Below are positions 35,926 to 48,148 of a DNA stretch of 64,000 nucleotides, in pieces. A program made the translations under genes and the position numbers. The notes under the pieces are model-generated. The model was not told the DNA's origin, did not search any database, and saw nothing but the letters and a program-made list of their open reading frames with translations. The stretch lies in NCBI RefSeq assembly GCF_020085105.1, contig NC_058045.1, positions 16,155,833 to 16,219,832 on the forward strand. The letters run 5' to 3'. This DNA comes from Siniperca chuatsi (lineage: Eukaryota > Chordata > Actinopteri > Centrarchiformes > Sinipercidae). Position 1 is the first letter of the stretch. Every line of letters starts with the position of its first letter.

Positions 35926-37886
35926 ATTTTGTCAGATGGTTTATTGAATCATGCAATCCATGTCATATCAGCAGCCAGTTACAGCCATACATCTGTCAAC
36001 ACTTTGCAGTATATTAAGGCAGGAAAACATAAAAACAGGTTATGTACAGTCGACATCTTACAGTTCTCTAGAACATATATGGTTGTAAACAGTGACCACA
36101 GCTATGCCTTATCCCAGGGTGGAAAATGCACAAAGTGGTTTCTTAAAGGGAAAATCCACCCCAATATATAGACGATCACAGAATAATTTTAAAACAGGTC
36201 TCTCCTTTAACTGAAAAGCAGAGAGACACACTGTAGTGAGGATGTGTTTTTGTAGATACTGAATGTTACAGGGTGGACTTCCCTTCTGTATTACAGCAAG
36301 TATTTATTCCTGGGTGACAGTACTGATCTAAATTGGTGACTACAGTATACAGTACGTGTTGCATGATGAAATAAATCAGATTAAATGTGAATGCATTTTA
36401 CAGCACACAGTATAATGGTGACAATAATACAGTAGCAAAGTGGAAAGCACTATCAATAACATTCTTTCCACTGACATTTCTACAAAATACTGACAGATAA
36501 AACATAATTATAGTTTCCTCTTTGTTGCTGTGCTATTGCAATTTTTCTATGTGCAACAATGTGTCACTAATACATCTAGCGACATTTGATCTATACTGAC
36601 TATGATCATTGCTTCAATGTCTCTACTAAAGCTGTAGTGTACATTATGTGAATACACCCACTGTGGAATGAATATAAGGCACTTTGATGTGATTAGCAGC
36701 TGAACTACAACCTAAGAGGGGCTTCATACCTTGGCTATTCTAACTTTACACACACACACACACACCTCTTTAATCACTGACTCACTCACACTCTCATATG
36801 CACTGTAGCCTTCCATTGTATTATTACATGCCACAGTATTTAGAATCAACTAACTAATTTACTGTACTGTGGGTGCTCTGCACATCCAGATATGGCTATA
36901 TTAACACAATCATGCAACAAGATCTGCTAATCTTTGGCCGCTGATCCTAACAGAAAAACCAACATAATACAATTGGCAAAAATATACTGTTTAGTCATCC
37001 TGACAACAAAAAATCAGCTTAAGAGGATAATTAACACTGTTTTACGCAGACATTAATGCAGGAATTGCATTTTTGTAAGTATGAATGCACTTCTTTGTAT
37101 TAAAATATAATAATTCACTAAATAAAGCTGAAAAGTAAGAAAACATATTTACAATAAGCCATCATTTTGGTGCATACAGACAGTAACATTGTTCAGTAAC
37201 AAAACTATTAACCATTTGTGCATAGTTTTAACATGAGCAGACAGAGCTACAGGAATAAATTCTGATATGTACAATGATATATTCTAGACGGTTTTACTAT
37301 AGACACAAGTGGATCCTTCATTACTTAATATAAGAACCAGTCATTATGCTGGGTAAAATGTATTCACTGCAGAAATTACATATGATTTTAGAGATATACT
37401 TTATAGATTCACATACCAAGATTCTCAAGAATACTGTTCAAAAGGCAATAGTTTTGAATCATGATGCTAGTGAGAAAACAATACAAATCATTCAGCAGGT
37501 ACTAAAGTGAGAGTAAAAGTACATTAAGTGGATATGTTTATAAATGAAGTCCACAACAGCCTGATGTTTAGAAAGTCCTAACATGTTCAGAGACTGTGCA
37601 CTCATGACACACGATGGTGCTGCTGCCGCGTGTTTTTCTTCATGCCATAGCTTCCAACCATCTTTCATTCCCACCAAGTCCTCCACAACTTCCATTTAAA
37701 GATCAACATCGTTCTTTCACAATTTGCGTCTTCACACTCAAGGTTGCCTTCAGATAATTGAGACAACAGTGCATAGTAGTGTGCTACTGAGGTATCCTGT
37801 ACAAAGATATCCACTTACAAATGTGTTCTGGAGTGAAATGGGCGCTGGACGGGAGACATGATGCGTCCCCTCCAATCAGAACTGTC
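35926..37886 (-). other. rassf8: rassf8 3' untranslated region
   Basis: AT-rich and non-coding downstream of the rassf8 stop. A minus-strand AATAAA (TTTATT at 35940-35945) is the likely distal poly(A) signal. A short (CA)n lies at 36749-36765. The length of about 1.9 kb is inferred. Confidence 0.5.
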
Positions 37887-38008
37887 TCACACATAGATCC
37901 CCTCTGGGTTCAGACCAGAACTGAGGGGGCTGTGGAGGACCCGGAGGTGACTGGACATCGGGTGCGATGACGCGGGACGCTTCAGGGAGCCAGACAGGGG
38001 AACTAAAT
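37887..38008 (-). CDS. rassf8: rassf8 last coding exon
   Basis: 122 nt, too short for ORF screening. It encodes [20 protein letters not shown] then [19 protein letters not shown] and TGA (37889-37887). The acceptor is ttctcag. The GIYV end is the family hallmark. Confidence 0.92.
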
Positions 38009-41000
38009 CTGAGAATGAAAACACATCAAAGACAGAAAATTTTAAGCCTAATCTAAATAAAAGTGTATTTCAAAGGTTTAGTGCTGAAAATGTAGAGTCA
38101 GATTTAAAAAAAACTGTTTTTTAAAAACTTATTTTTAAATGTACTTTATTAATTTAAATTCATATTAAATATCAATAAATTACCTGATTAAACAAAACAG
38201 AGCCCTGTGTATGCTACATAATATCTCTGCCATGGTGCCACCAGTGGGCAGTACTGAGCCATGCAGAGAACCAGTCAATGCATTGAATTTTATGGCCAGG
38301 CACAAAAGCGCTTTCTGATTTTACACTCATGAACTGGAAGGTTACTAGAAGGACATGAACACTCAATTCATTACTTTTCACAATTGAAATCTATTACCGT
38401 GAAGTTTAATAAAGAGACCTACTGCTCTAACCGATGCAATGATGAAGTATAAGTCATGCAATCAGAAAAAAATATCTGGGCTCTTTGGAGAGGTGAGATA
38501 TAAGTTAAGATTGTGTTGTGTTAACTGTTGTGTTACAGATTTGAACCAAAATAGGTGTAAACTGTTAACCATCACTGTTACTGCTACCACTTGTTTCTAC
38601 ATAGACCTCTCCACGTTTCCCACAACCATGCTATTCATTTCGGAGTAGACTGGGTTGAACTTTTGTTTTCTCAAATTAAAGTGCAACATGAAATCCAATA
38701 TACAGCGTTTATATACTAAAATTCTTTTATGAACACGAGTTACTAGTGGGCATGTGGAATACTAAATTATTCATAGGTGTGCTTGAAAATAGATGTTTAA
38801 CTTAATGTTTAGTCTTGTACATTTGGATTCATACATTCATTTCTGTGCTTGCAGGCTTATATTTTCTGCCTATGAACTTTGTTTTGCAAGTTGGATATCT
38901 AGCTCTTAGTTTCCAAGCTTTTTTTTCCAAGCTGTTGGTTATGTCTCTGGTTACAACACATAACGGACTGCTGTAGTTTCACCTCAAACTTGTTCCTGAA
39001 AGTCATTCTTCATTACTATTTGTCACTAAATACGATAGTTCCAAATTACTGTAAAGTTTTTAACAACCAGCTGGCCGATAGTTGATGTGGATAGCATTGT
39101 GACAGCTCTCCCATTATTCAGCACTCTTAGTTTATGTGTCAGCTCTCTGCTAGTCTCCTGTAGGGTGACAAGAGCTTTGGTCCAATGAGCCCATCACAGA
39201 AACTGCTGAGCATGTGATAGAGGGACAGCGTGATGGAAGGAGTGAGGGATGGACAGAGAAAGTAGAGTGAATGAATGATGCCAGGTCTGCCTGTATCCAG
39301 GCAGCTGTTGGCATAGAGACTATAATTGCCACTGGAGTGAGTACTGTGCTTACCCCCGCCCCTCCCCATTTTCTTGATCACAATCTTACTTACACACACA
39401 CACACACACACACACCTACACTTGAACACTAAGCTGAGTAATTTTCTCTCAGCAGGCTGTCAAGACAAGAGGTAGAAAAATAATAGCGCTTTGATGGAAC
39501 AGAATGACTTTACTAATGCACAGGCAGACTCAAAGACAAACTGCACTTCATGCACTTTAAAAAGGTATTGTATGTCACATTCACATTGTCACTAAATGTC
39601 GTACTAGAGCACCAGCATCTCAGACCAAAACAAACGGACACTATGGCCCTCCAGACTCCATTGAGAAAAACAGTAATTTTACCTTGCAGATGGTTGTAAA
39701 ACACACTTCAATCAAACTGGACAGAAACAAAATAAAACTCACAAAAACCAAACCCGTCTTTGTTAGTCTTCCTACTGTTCTAACAATCACCAACTCTGGT
39801 TTTGTCGAAATAAATCCTTAATTCACTGAAATATTCTGGCTCTATGCCTCAACCGTCAGCCGCGACACGGGCCAGCCACCATAGCTGCAATGCAATCCTT
39901 GGGGACAAATTCGCCCGTCAAAGTAGCCTACAAGCAAGAGATACCTGGCTAACACTATATGTGACTGTAGGCTATGCTTATATTGAAGCATGTCCTGTGG
40001 CATGAGATAAATGTTTAACTCCAAAGCATATTCCTCAAGAGAAATTCACGCATTTACAGGGAGTACAGAATTATTAGGCAAGTTGTATTCTTGAGGATTA
40101 ATTTTATTATTGAACAACAACCATGTTCTCAATGAACACAAAAAACTCATTAATATCAAAGCTGAATATTTTTGGAAGTAGTTTTTAGTTTTAGCTATTT
40201 TAGGGGGATATCTGTGTGTGCAGGTGACTATTACTGTGCATAATTATTAGGCAACTTAACAAAAAACAAATTTATACCCATTTCAATTATTTATTTTTAC
40301 CAGTGAAACCAATATAACATCTCAACATTCACAAATATACATTTCTGACATTCAAAAACCAAACAAAAACAAATCAGTGACCAATATAGCCACCTTTCTT
40401 TGCAAGGACACTCAAAAGCCTGCCATCCATGGATTCTGTCAGTGTTTTGATCTGTTCACCATCAACATTGCGTGCAGCAGCAACCACAGCCTCCCAGACA
40501 CTGTTCAGAGAGGTGTACTGTTTTCCCTCCTTGTAAATCGCACATTTGATGATGGACTACAGGTTCTCAATGGGGTTCAGATCAGGTGAACAAGGAGGCC
40601 ATATCATTAGATTTTCTTCTTTTATACCTTTTCTTGCCAGCCACGCTGTGGAGTACTTGGACGCGTGTGATGGAGCATTGTCCTGCATGAAAATCATGTT
40701 TTTCTTGAAGGATGCAGACTTCTTCCTGTACCACTGCTTGAAGAAGGTGTCTTCCAGAAACTGGCAGTAGGACTGGGAGTTGAGCTTGACTCCATCCTCA
40801 ACCCGAAAAGGCCCCACAAGCTCATCTTTGATGATACCAGCCCAAACCAGTACTCCACCTCCACCTTGCTGGCGTCTGAGTCGGACTGGAGCTCTCTGCC
40901 CTTTACCAATCCAGCCACGGGCCCATCCATCTGGCCCATCAAGACTCACTCTCATTTCATCAGTCCATGAAACCTTAGAAAAATCAGTCTTGAGATATTT

Positions 41001-44000
41001 CTTGGCCCAGTCTTGACGTTTCAGCTTGTGTGTCTTGTTCAGTGGTGGTCGACTTTCTGCCTTTCTTACCTTGGCCATGTCTCTGAGTATTGCACACCTT
41101 GTGCTTTTGGGCACTCCAGTGATGTTGCAGCTCTGAAATATGGCCAAACTGGTGGCAAGTGGCATCTTGGCAGCTGCACGCTTGACTTTTCTCAGTTCAC
41201 GGGCAGTTATTTTGCGCCTTGGTTTTTCCACACGCTTCTTGCGACCCTGTTGACTATTTTGAATGAAACGCTTGATTGTTCGATGATCACGCTTCAGAAG
41301 CTTGGCTATTTTAAGACTGCTGCATCCCTCTGCAATATATCTCACTATTTTTGACTTTTCTGAGCCTGTCAAGTCCTTCTTTTGACCCATTTTGCCAAAG
41401 GAAAGGAAGTTGCCTAATAATTATGCACACCTGATATAGGGTGTTGATGTCATTAGACCACACCCCTTCTCATTACAGAGATGCACATCACCTAATATGC
41501 TTAATTGGTAGTAGGCTTTCCAGCCTATACAGCTTGGAGTAAGACAACATGCATAACGAGGATGATGTGGTCAAAATACTCATTTGCCTAATAATTCTGC
41601 ACTCCCTGTAATGTTTATAACAAAATGATATTACCTATACCATGACTGTTGTGAGTACTTTCATCCTCATTGGGTTCAGCCGGCAGCACTGTAACCTTGG
41701 TGCCGGTCTGCTTGATGAACTGCTGTAGGTTGACCTGCCTCAGCTCCTTGGTCAGCAGCTCCAGCTCGTGCTGCATGTCCTTCAATGAAACGGCATGAGA
41801 GTGTGATTCTTCAGGAAACATGCAAGCATTACCAGCAGCTTGAAAATGACTGACATCTACAGGTACAGATTATATCAGACTGTGTCCAGACAATAGCAAT
41901 ATTACTTTAAATCTCCAAGTCCTTTGTCAATCTTAGTTATTATCCAACAGGATCAAAACTGGTGGCATGAACATGATCATACTGTATTCGTCATCATTTT
42001 GTAATACCAACTGACATCACCTCTGATGTAAGTGAGACACAGATTGACTACTCAAGGCTGACACTCGTAGCCCCAACTAAATTACAGTGTCATAACTCAC
42101 ACATTTATTAAACCATTTCTCACATTATTTGTCACATTGAAAGCATCTTAATTAACACCAACTGATTTGGTGTTTGAATAACTGAAACACACACCAGTAA
42201 GCACCCCATTTTACACATAGCAAACCAATCAGACACAAATTTCTGAATATTATGAGTATTATTTGACCAAAAAAGCATTTGTAATATTCTATTGTTTCTA
42301 AACTGACTGACACTTAAAAGAGCAGTCCACCGATTTAGCATTGCACTACTATAACATTGTTAGACTCATGATGGACAGTTTAAAAAAAGGCTAAAAATTG
42401 AAGTGACATAACCGGAGATATTGTCTTTTTTATTCCACACATTCTTCTTCCTTGTCAAAACCTGTCACCTACATTGCCCACAATGCAACTCAACTATCAA
42501 CAGTTCGTTCGGCGATTCAGGTGTGTTAGTAGCGGCTAATGTAGCCTCAAGCAGAAATGAGGAGCGGGCTACAGAGGTCTGGTAAACTCTACAACCCCCA
42601 GATTTTTTTTTTCAAACTTGTAATTTTCAGCCCCAACTGACACTGACTCAAGTGAAATCGCATGAGTCAATTTATTATATATCCCACAGCTCCCCCTGGA
42701 GCCACAAGAGTCTTCATACAACATTTTTAACATACGCAGTACCCTCCAAGACCTGTAAACAGACTTTGATGTATAAAAAATAAGAACAAATCGATGGGGT
42801 TCCGTTTTAAACTGGCAGGGATTCAGCATCAAGGTGAGGGACGATTCAGGTGGACAGATGCTTAAATGCATTCATACTGATGGACGGTCTCCCTTATCAC
42901 TACATCACCCTGCAGCACTATTTTGATTAAAAAAAAAAACTCAAATACATGCATATGTCTCACCTGCAGTTTCTTGCTGCTTTGTCCAAGTGACCTGTCC
43001 ACAGCTCTGCAGCTGCTCTCTAGCTGGACAGCTTGTCTCTCCTGGGCTTTCAATTCTGCTTTGACCCTGAGGACCTGAGCCCGAGCCTCTGCCTCAGTGA
43101 CCCACTGGGTCTCCTGCCGCTCCCTCTGCAGCCGCTCCTCTTCCAGGCCTGCCTCTACACCCTGATGGGAAAAAGACAGATATGGGAAAAAAAAAAGGAA
43201 ACCACCTACTACAATACACATACATCACTAGAACAACTGGTAATAGCTGAACAACTATGATGAAAAAGAACCAACTAACGAATTCTTATTCTTTGATTCT
43301 TAGCTGGTTATTTTCATCTTTCCCCAAAACTTGCTACTAAAATACAGGTTTTTTTATTCAATATCCTGAAAATCTCCCACACAGAGCACACCTGTACCAT
43401 TGCAAGCTTTTCATCAATCTGCAGTTCACAGCCCTGCAGGCGTCCTCGTAGCTCCTGCAGTCTTTCCTCCAGCTGTCTCTCACTCTCTAGCTCAATCTGC
43501 AGCTCAGTGGCCCAAAACTCCTCCTCTTCCATCTCCACCTCGTTCTTCCTCAGATGATTCTCCAGCCTCAGGATCTCCTCTATCAGCCCTCCTCCTCCAC
43601 TTGGGTCCCCAATGCACCCTCCAACTCGCCCCCCTCGCCCTTCAGCCCAGGCTTGGAGCTCGGCCTCATAGGCCTCCAGCTTTTTCTCCAGCACATTGAG
43701 AGTCTCTCTTTGTAGACCGACCAGTCTGAACAGATCTTCCATGCGACAGGCCCACAGGCCAGGCGATGCAGTCCCGATGGCTGGTCCTGCATAGTGGTGA
43801 TTTCCACTATTTCCCAGGTGGAGTCTTCGTTTAGCCTCAGCCTCGCCAATTCGTCCTCCGCTCAGTATCTCCCTAAGGCCTCTGGGCGCACCGGTAAACG
43901 TGAGAGACTTGCGGCGGGGTTCACGGCGGCGGAGGGAACGATCGTTGGGATGACGAAGCTTTGCAAGGGGAGGGAGACTCTGCCGATGCAGCCCACGTTC

Positions 44001-46622
44001 AGGCCCCCTGAGAGGGGGTCCTTCTGAGGGGGGTCGTTCAGTCAGGGAGGGGCCTGTGCGATGCAGGATCAGCTGGACGTCACCAGCATACTGGCCCCAG
44101 GTGTTCAGAGAAGCCACAGGACTCTCATGAGGGGCTAGGTGACGCTCGGTGTCCCGCCATTTTTCTACCAGAGTGTATCTCCCAGTGCGACCTGTAAACA
44201 ACACATATTACTTGTGAAAGATTGAAAAACAAAACAAAAACAAACGCAGCCATGATATACTGTCATCTTATGAAACTGTTAAGATAATATGTTAGCAAAC
44301 ACCTATCTTCCTACACATTAAGCAGACACAGAGCAACATTATCATTGTGTTGGACTCATGTTTCTGGCCACCTAACAATTGAAAAGTTCAAATTTCAACC
44401 GGCTTGTCTGAGTGTGATTTGTGAAAACAGCTCACAGTGGTTTTATAAGTGAAGTGAGAGAATTAAGTCTCAACCATACAGTAAAAATGCAGGCTGGAAA
44501 CAATCAGCTAAAAGCTGCATAGCTCTGCAGTGTTGGGTGTTTCTCAGTGAGTTTGGCACTACGAGCAACCCGTTCACATTACATTTGATTGTAGAAATAC
44601 ATTGCTTAATGCTGTTTAGAGAAAACATTGACACCTTAACACTGGTAGTAGTGTGCAGACAGAAACACTTGTAAAATGCCAAAGTACTAAATCAATATTG
44701 ATGTCTGATCACTTAACATGGTATATATGTTTTTAATAGATATAAGGCAGAGGAGGGGGCTCAGAAGTGCTGCTTTCTCAGTTTGGCAGGAAACTGAGGG
44801 ATGAGTCAGACTTTCCATCCTCCTACCCTGTGCTTTGTGGGAAGTGATGTCAATACAGTCTGCTCAAGTGCCCCCGTTCCTGAAGAAGCCATATGGGAAG
44901 GGGGGGTGCTTAGATCCAAGACAGTACCAATAAAGCCTCTGACTATGACCCACTGTATCTCAGCAGGAGCTTAACATATAGGCAGGAGACTCAAATTCTT
45001 GTTTACTTCATAAGGACTTCTTTTCAGGTAACAAAGGCAATTTGGAATTTTGGAGAGCCTTATTACAGTTGTGAGTTGATGAATGCTTAACAATACGCTT
45101 GAACTGTTTTGTCAAGTGTGAAGAAAACTGTAAAATTCTACCAGAATACAATGAAAGTGAATACAATGTTAACAAAGGACTTGAGATGCATTACATAAGA
45201 GAGAGACATTTTAGATTAGCAGTCTGTCCTTGTACAAAAGACTAAGATGGAGGTGTAGCTAACATGGAAGTATTATACAGTCAGATCAACCTGTAACTAA
45301 CATGAAGCAGATTCTGTCCAAGCTGGTAGGGCAACAGACAGAGGGCTAGGATTAGCACACAAGAGCTATGCTCTGCCTGAATTTCACTGGTTTAAATTAT
45401 GCCAACAGCCTGGATTGTCTGCACCCTTTTCTAACCAAATACACTGCCTGAATTGCACCAGCAGTCCATGAGTGTAGTGTGGAGAAGCAGTTCAACAAGA
45501 CTGGGGATAACTAAGGAACAAAAGTGGCTTTGGATCAGGAATTCAGCAAGGCAGATGTGGAAATTGTCATTTAATGTTCCCTGTGAAACCAACACACCAG
45601 AATGTCATCTAATATCAGTGGTGTAACTTAACCACCAAACCAGAAGTATACAATCCTTGGGTGTACACAACACTATTTGCCAACAAGAAATATTGCTTGT
45701 TGTTGATAGTTAGCTACCAGTGTTTTTAAAAACACAGCAATATTAAACATCCTTTAGGATTCACACTGACACCAGCTGATTAAATCATACATGTGAGCAG
45801 CAAACATGAGGATCACAAACCAAACTAAGGATCTATTAGATGATTCTTGTGTACAGCAGTCAATCTAGTAACTGATGCATTGTACTGAATCGCCTGGGTA
45901 TGAGTTTAATGGACATAGCCCAATTCATAACAACTGAATCCAATTTCACTTCATGAGGAAGTCAAAAATACAACTCAGTAGAAAGTTCTAACAGGTCTGC
46001 TTGTATTTCAGGTGTGCTTGTGTGTAGGCCTGTCACAATAATTACTTACTTAAATAATTACTCAGCAAAAATTATCAAGGTCATGTCCAAATATTGTACG
46101 ATATTGCCCGTTGTGTTTACATGCATGTTTATTTGGATAAGAATGTCACCAACATTTTAACCAACATGATGCCAGAATAAACAGCAAGGTTTTCCCTACA
46201 ATGTAAGACTTAGGCATAACGCTTAAGCTGAATGTAACAGGAAAAACAAAACAAAACATGCTTTTCTCTCATTTCTGTTTGCGCTGCTTCTGTCCTTTCA
46301 TCGTCTGCAGGGCTCAGGTAGCTTAAAAGTTCATTGCTCCTTGAAAGGGTGTACTTTTTATATATTATATTATAATTATATCAGTGGCATAAAATGGTCT
46401 TAAAATGACCATAATATAATTTATCACAATTTTCTCTGGGGCAATATTATCGTCCAATAAAAGTAGTTATCGTGACAGGCCTACTTGTGTGTGTGGTTTT
46501 ATAATAGAAAATGATCTACCTATGGCCTGTGCCAGAGCAATCACCACTTCCTGGCAGGTGGTTGCCTCAGTGACCCCACAGACGACCCTCTGGACTCCAT
46601 CCACCCAGACCTTGAGCTCCAT
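37887..46622 (-). CDS. rassf8: Ras-association domain family member 8, complete coding sequence
   Basis: N-terminal RASSF-class scaffold, linked in mammals to adherens junctions and growth control. Coding exons are 46622-46520, 44191-43392, 43161-42964, 41779-41635 (or 41641) and 38008-37887, giving 455 (or 453) residues. The Ras-association domain is residues 1-82 ([20 protein letters not shown]...[12 protein letters not shown]). It is followed by a basic [12 protein letters not shown] linker and long coiled coils (about residues 185-380), ending NPEGIYV, the conserved C-terminus. Compared with human, exon 3 has a longer Gly/Pro-rich linker ([13 protein letters not shown]). Whether this is the a or b teleost duplicate cannot be told. 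Confidence 0.95.
38009..40054 (-). other. rassf8 last intron outside the transposon
   Basis: Apart from the (CA)n and the transposon, no exon or RNA gene recognised. Confidence 0.6.
39392..39415. repeat. (CA)n microsatellite
   Basis: Twelve CA units in a rassf8 intron. Confidence 0.95.
40057..41608 (-). mobile_element. Tc1/mariner DD37E transposon (TRT-like), near intact
   Basis: 1552-bp element flanked by TA duplications (40055-40056, 41609-41610). The ends are CAGGGAGT[A/G]CAGAATTATT plus AGGCAA in inverted orientation. A second pair of direct repeats (GTGCATAATTATTAGGCAAC) lies at 40236-40257 and, inverted, at 41407-41428. This gives an IR/DR layout about 201 bp deep at each side, as in Sleeping Beauty-type elements. 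It contains one transposase gene on the minus strand and sits in the last rassf8 intron, in the same orientation as the host gene. Confidence 0.95.
40374..41390 (-). pseudogene. Tc1-like transposase (DD37E) with one nonsense codon
   Basis: A 338-codon frame with a single in-frame TAG at codon 278 (40559-40557), where the family has Trp after NPIENL. The frame reads through to TGA at 40376-40374 with no other stop or frameshift. Two N-terminal helix-turn-helix units (about residues 8-45 and 61-105) are joined by a basic linker. Catalytic residues are Asp144 (WTDE), Asp237 (MQDNAPSH) and Glu275 (SPDLNPIE), with 37 residues between the last two. This spacing defines the DD37E (TRT) group rather than the DD34E Tc1 type. 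Confidence 0.93.
41635..41779 (-). CDS. rassf8: rassf8 exon with tandem donor
   Basis: [20 protein letters not shown] then [20 protein letters not shown], matching human RASSF8. The acceptor is ttgaag. Two donors six bases apart (after 41641 and after 41635) are both phase 1, so both join the last exon in frame. Confidence 0.92.
42318..42857. repeat. Possible interspersed repeat in rassf8 intron
   Basis: Begins aagagcagtccaccgattta and includes acattgcccacaatgcaact, phrases that look like a dispersed fish repeat. No termini or target duplication found, so tentative. Confidence 0.35.
42964..43161 (-). CDS. rassf8: rassf8 coiled-coil exon
   Basis: 66 codons, phase 0-0: [20 protein letters not shown] through [14 protein letters not shown]. 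Acceptor catcag, donor gtgaga. Confidence 0.95.
43392..44191 (-). CDS. rassf8: rassf8 large exon: rest of RA domain, linker and first coils
   Basis: 800 nt. [20 protein letters not shown] finishes the RA domain; then [14 protein letters not shown]; then coils [20 protein letters not shown] through [11 protein letters not shown]. Acceptor tttacag, donor gtgtgc. Confidence 0.96.
46025..46483. mobile_element. hAT-type MITE with 8-bp target duplication
   Basis: 459 bp with ~24-bp terminal inverted repeats starting TAGGCCTGTCAC[A/G]ATAA[T/C] (three mismatches). It is flanked by perfect 8-bp direct duplications CTTGTGTG at 46017-46024 and 46484-46491. The 8-bp duplication is diagnostic of the hAT superfamily. 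No coding capacity. It lies in the rassf8 intron just past the first coding exon. Confidence 0.9.
46520..46622 (-). CDS. rassf8: rassf8 first coding exon
   Basis: [20 protein letters not shown] then [14 protein letters not shown], phase 1 donor gtagat. The ATG at 46622 matches the family start. The 5' UTR of the same exon extends to 46731, where a pyrimidine-rich cctccccag acceptor is seen. Confidence 0.95.
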
Positions 46623-47799
46623 GTTGGGTCAGAAGCAAGGGGGTCGGTTGTGGTGTGTTGGCCCCGACATTATTGAAGGCTCCAATGATGCAGGGCAGCG
46701 GAAGCCCCTCTGGCTACTTCACTGGGGAGGAAACACAAGGGAAAACAGGAAGCAGTTAGTCAGGATGTGCTCAAGGCCAAGAGATGCAAACAGGTCCACC
46801 TGGGGTAATACCTACTAATACAATTAGTCAAATAAGCAGAAAATACAAGGTATAGTCAGGCAGGCTATTTTAGCAGTAGCTTTCAGGTAAAAATATTGTC
46901 CAGCTGAGAATGGACTTGTACAGCCAGGCATGCCAGGACCAGCATGGTCATAATGCTGTTGTTTTGTTCTCTCTCAATAGATACATGTCTGTTGGGGGTG
47001 CAGGAAGAGTCTGCCAGCAGACATTCCCAAGTCCAGTTCCTGCTTTTGTACAGAGAATTACATGGAACCAGCAAAGACAGAGCAGGAAGATTGACTCAGT
47101 GACACAGAGAGAGGACACAAACAGAGAGTGAAACAGAGAAGGCATAAAAATGCAATTAAAAAAGAAAAGGGAGAGCCGGAAGAATCATAACATGAGGGAG
47201 TAGGGTAGGGTTTTATTTTTGATTTCACTGCTCTCTAACACATGCAACATGGCTTGCATTCTGCACTGACCCTACTGGGTCATTAGAACAGTCAATACTA
47301 TGATATGTACATAATACAACAAAATATTAAAGATGGGCTGTTTTCATAAAGTTTGTTTTGATATCATCTCTAATCACGGATTGCTGATGCAATTTAAAGA
47401 TTCACAAAATCAGATGAGCAAATGTAAACTGGTTACTCACGTTACCAGATTTACAAAACACATATTAATAACTACTGACATAACACAGTATATGAAATAC
47501 CCATCTAGGGGGAGGGATTCTTCAAAACGTTCTTCAAGGACAGTGCACTGGGAGAGAATGAATGTCCCCAGATCTGTATCACCCTCCATGGATCTAACCT
47601 TCACTGCACCTCCACTACGTCAAAAGGTCCTTTTGTTCGCCAACCCCCCACCAATTACACCTCCCCCAGCCCACCTATTCCCTGTCTACATTCACAAAGT
47701 CATCCACACCAGCCTGTCTTACCCTCCACCAATTGCTTTTCTAAATACGGTAGACATTAGACAGTGCTGCAAGGTAACATTTGAAGAGTTAGACAAATG

Positions 47800-48148
47800 T
47801 AGCTGCAACTAATGATTATTTTCATTAGTGATTATTCTATCTTTTTTTAAGCTGATTGATTCGTTGTTTACTTTTAAAAGGAGGTCAAAAATACCCATCA
47901 CAAGTTCCCAAAGCCCAAGGTGACATCTTCAAATGACGTGTTTTGCCTGACCTGAATAGTATAAAACACAAAACTATTGCATAAAACAGGGAAGAGCAGC
48001 AAATCCTCACATTTGAGAGAGTGAAAACAGCAAATGTTTGGGACTTTTGCTTGATAAATGACTAATGAGGATTAATAGAGTATTAAAATTGTTTTTCAAT
48101 TTCCAGTCGATTGCTTAACCAATTAATCGACTAATCATTTTAGCTCTA
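47800..48148. mobile_element. Non-autonomous hAT-like element
   Basis: Starts TAGCTGCAACTAATGATTAT and ends TAATCGACTAATCATTTTAG plus CTCTA, imperfect inverted ends. Internal text (cccaaagcccaaggtgacatc, cacatttgagagagtg) matches the common fish 'agctgcaactaatgatta' element. No target duplication could be seen, so it is old or degraded. Confidence 0.7.

Noticed and set aside
40780..41354. Plus-strand frames at 40780-41016 and 41013-41354
   Set aside because: Antisense shadows of the transposase gene.
43400..44027. Plus-strand frames over 43400-43699 and 43794-44027
   Set aside because: Antisense shadows of the large rassf8 exon.
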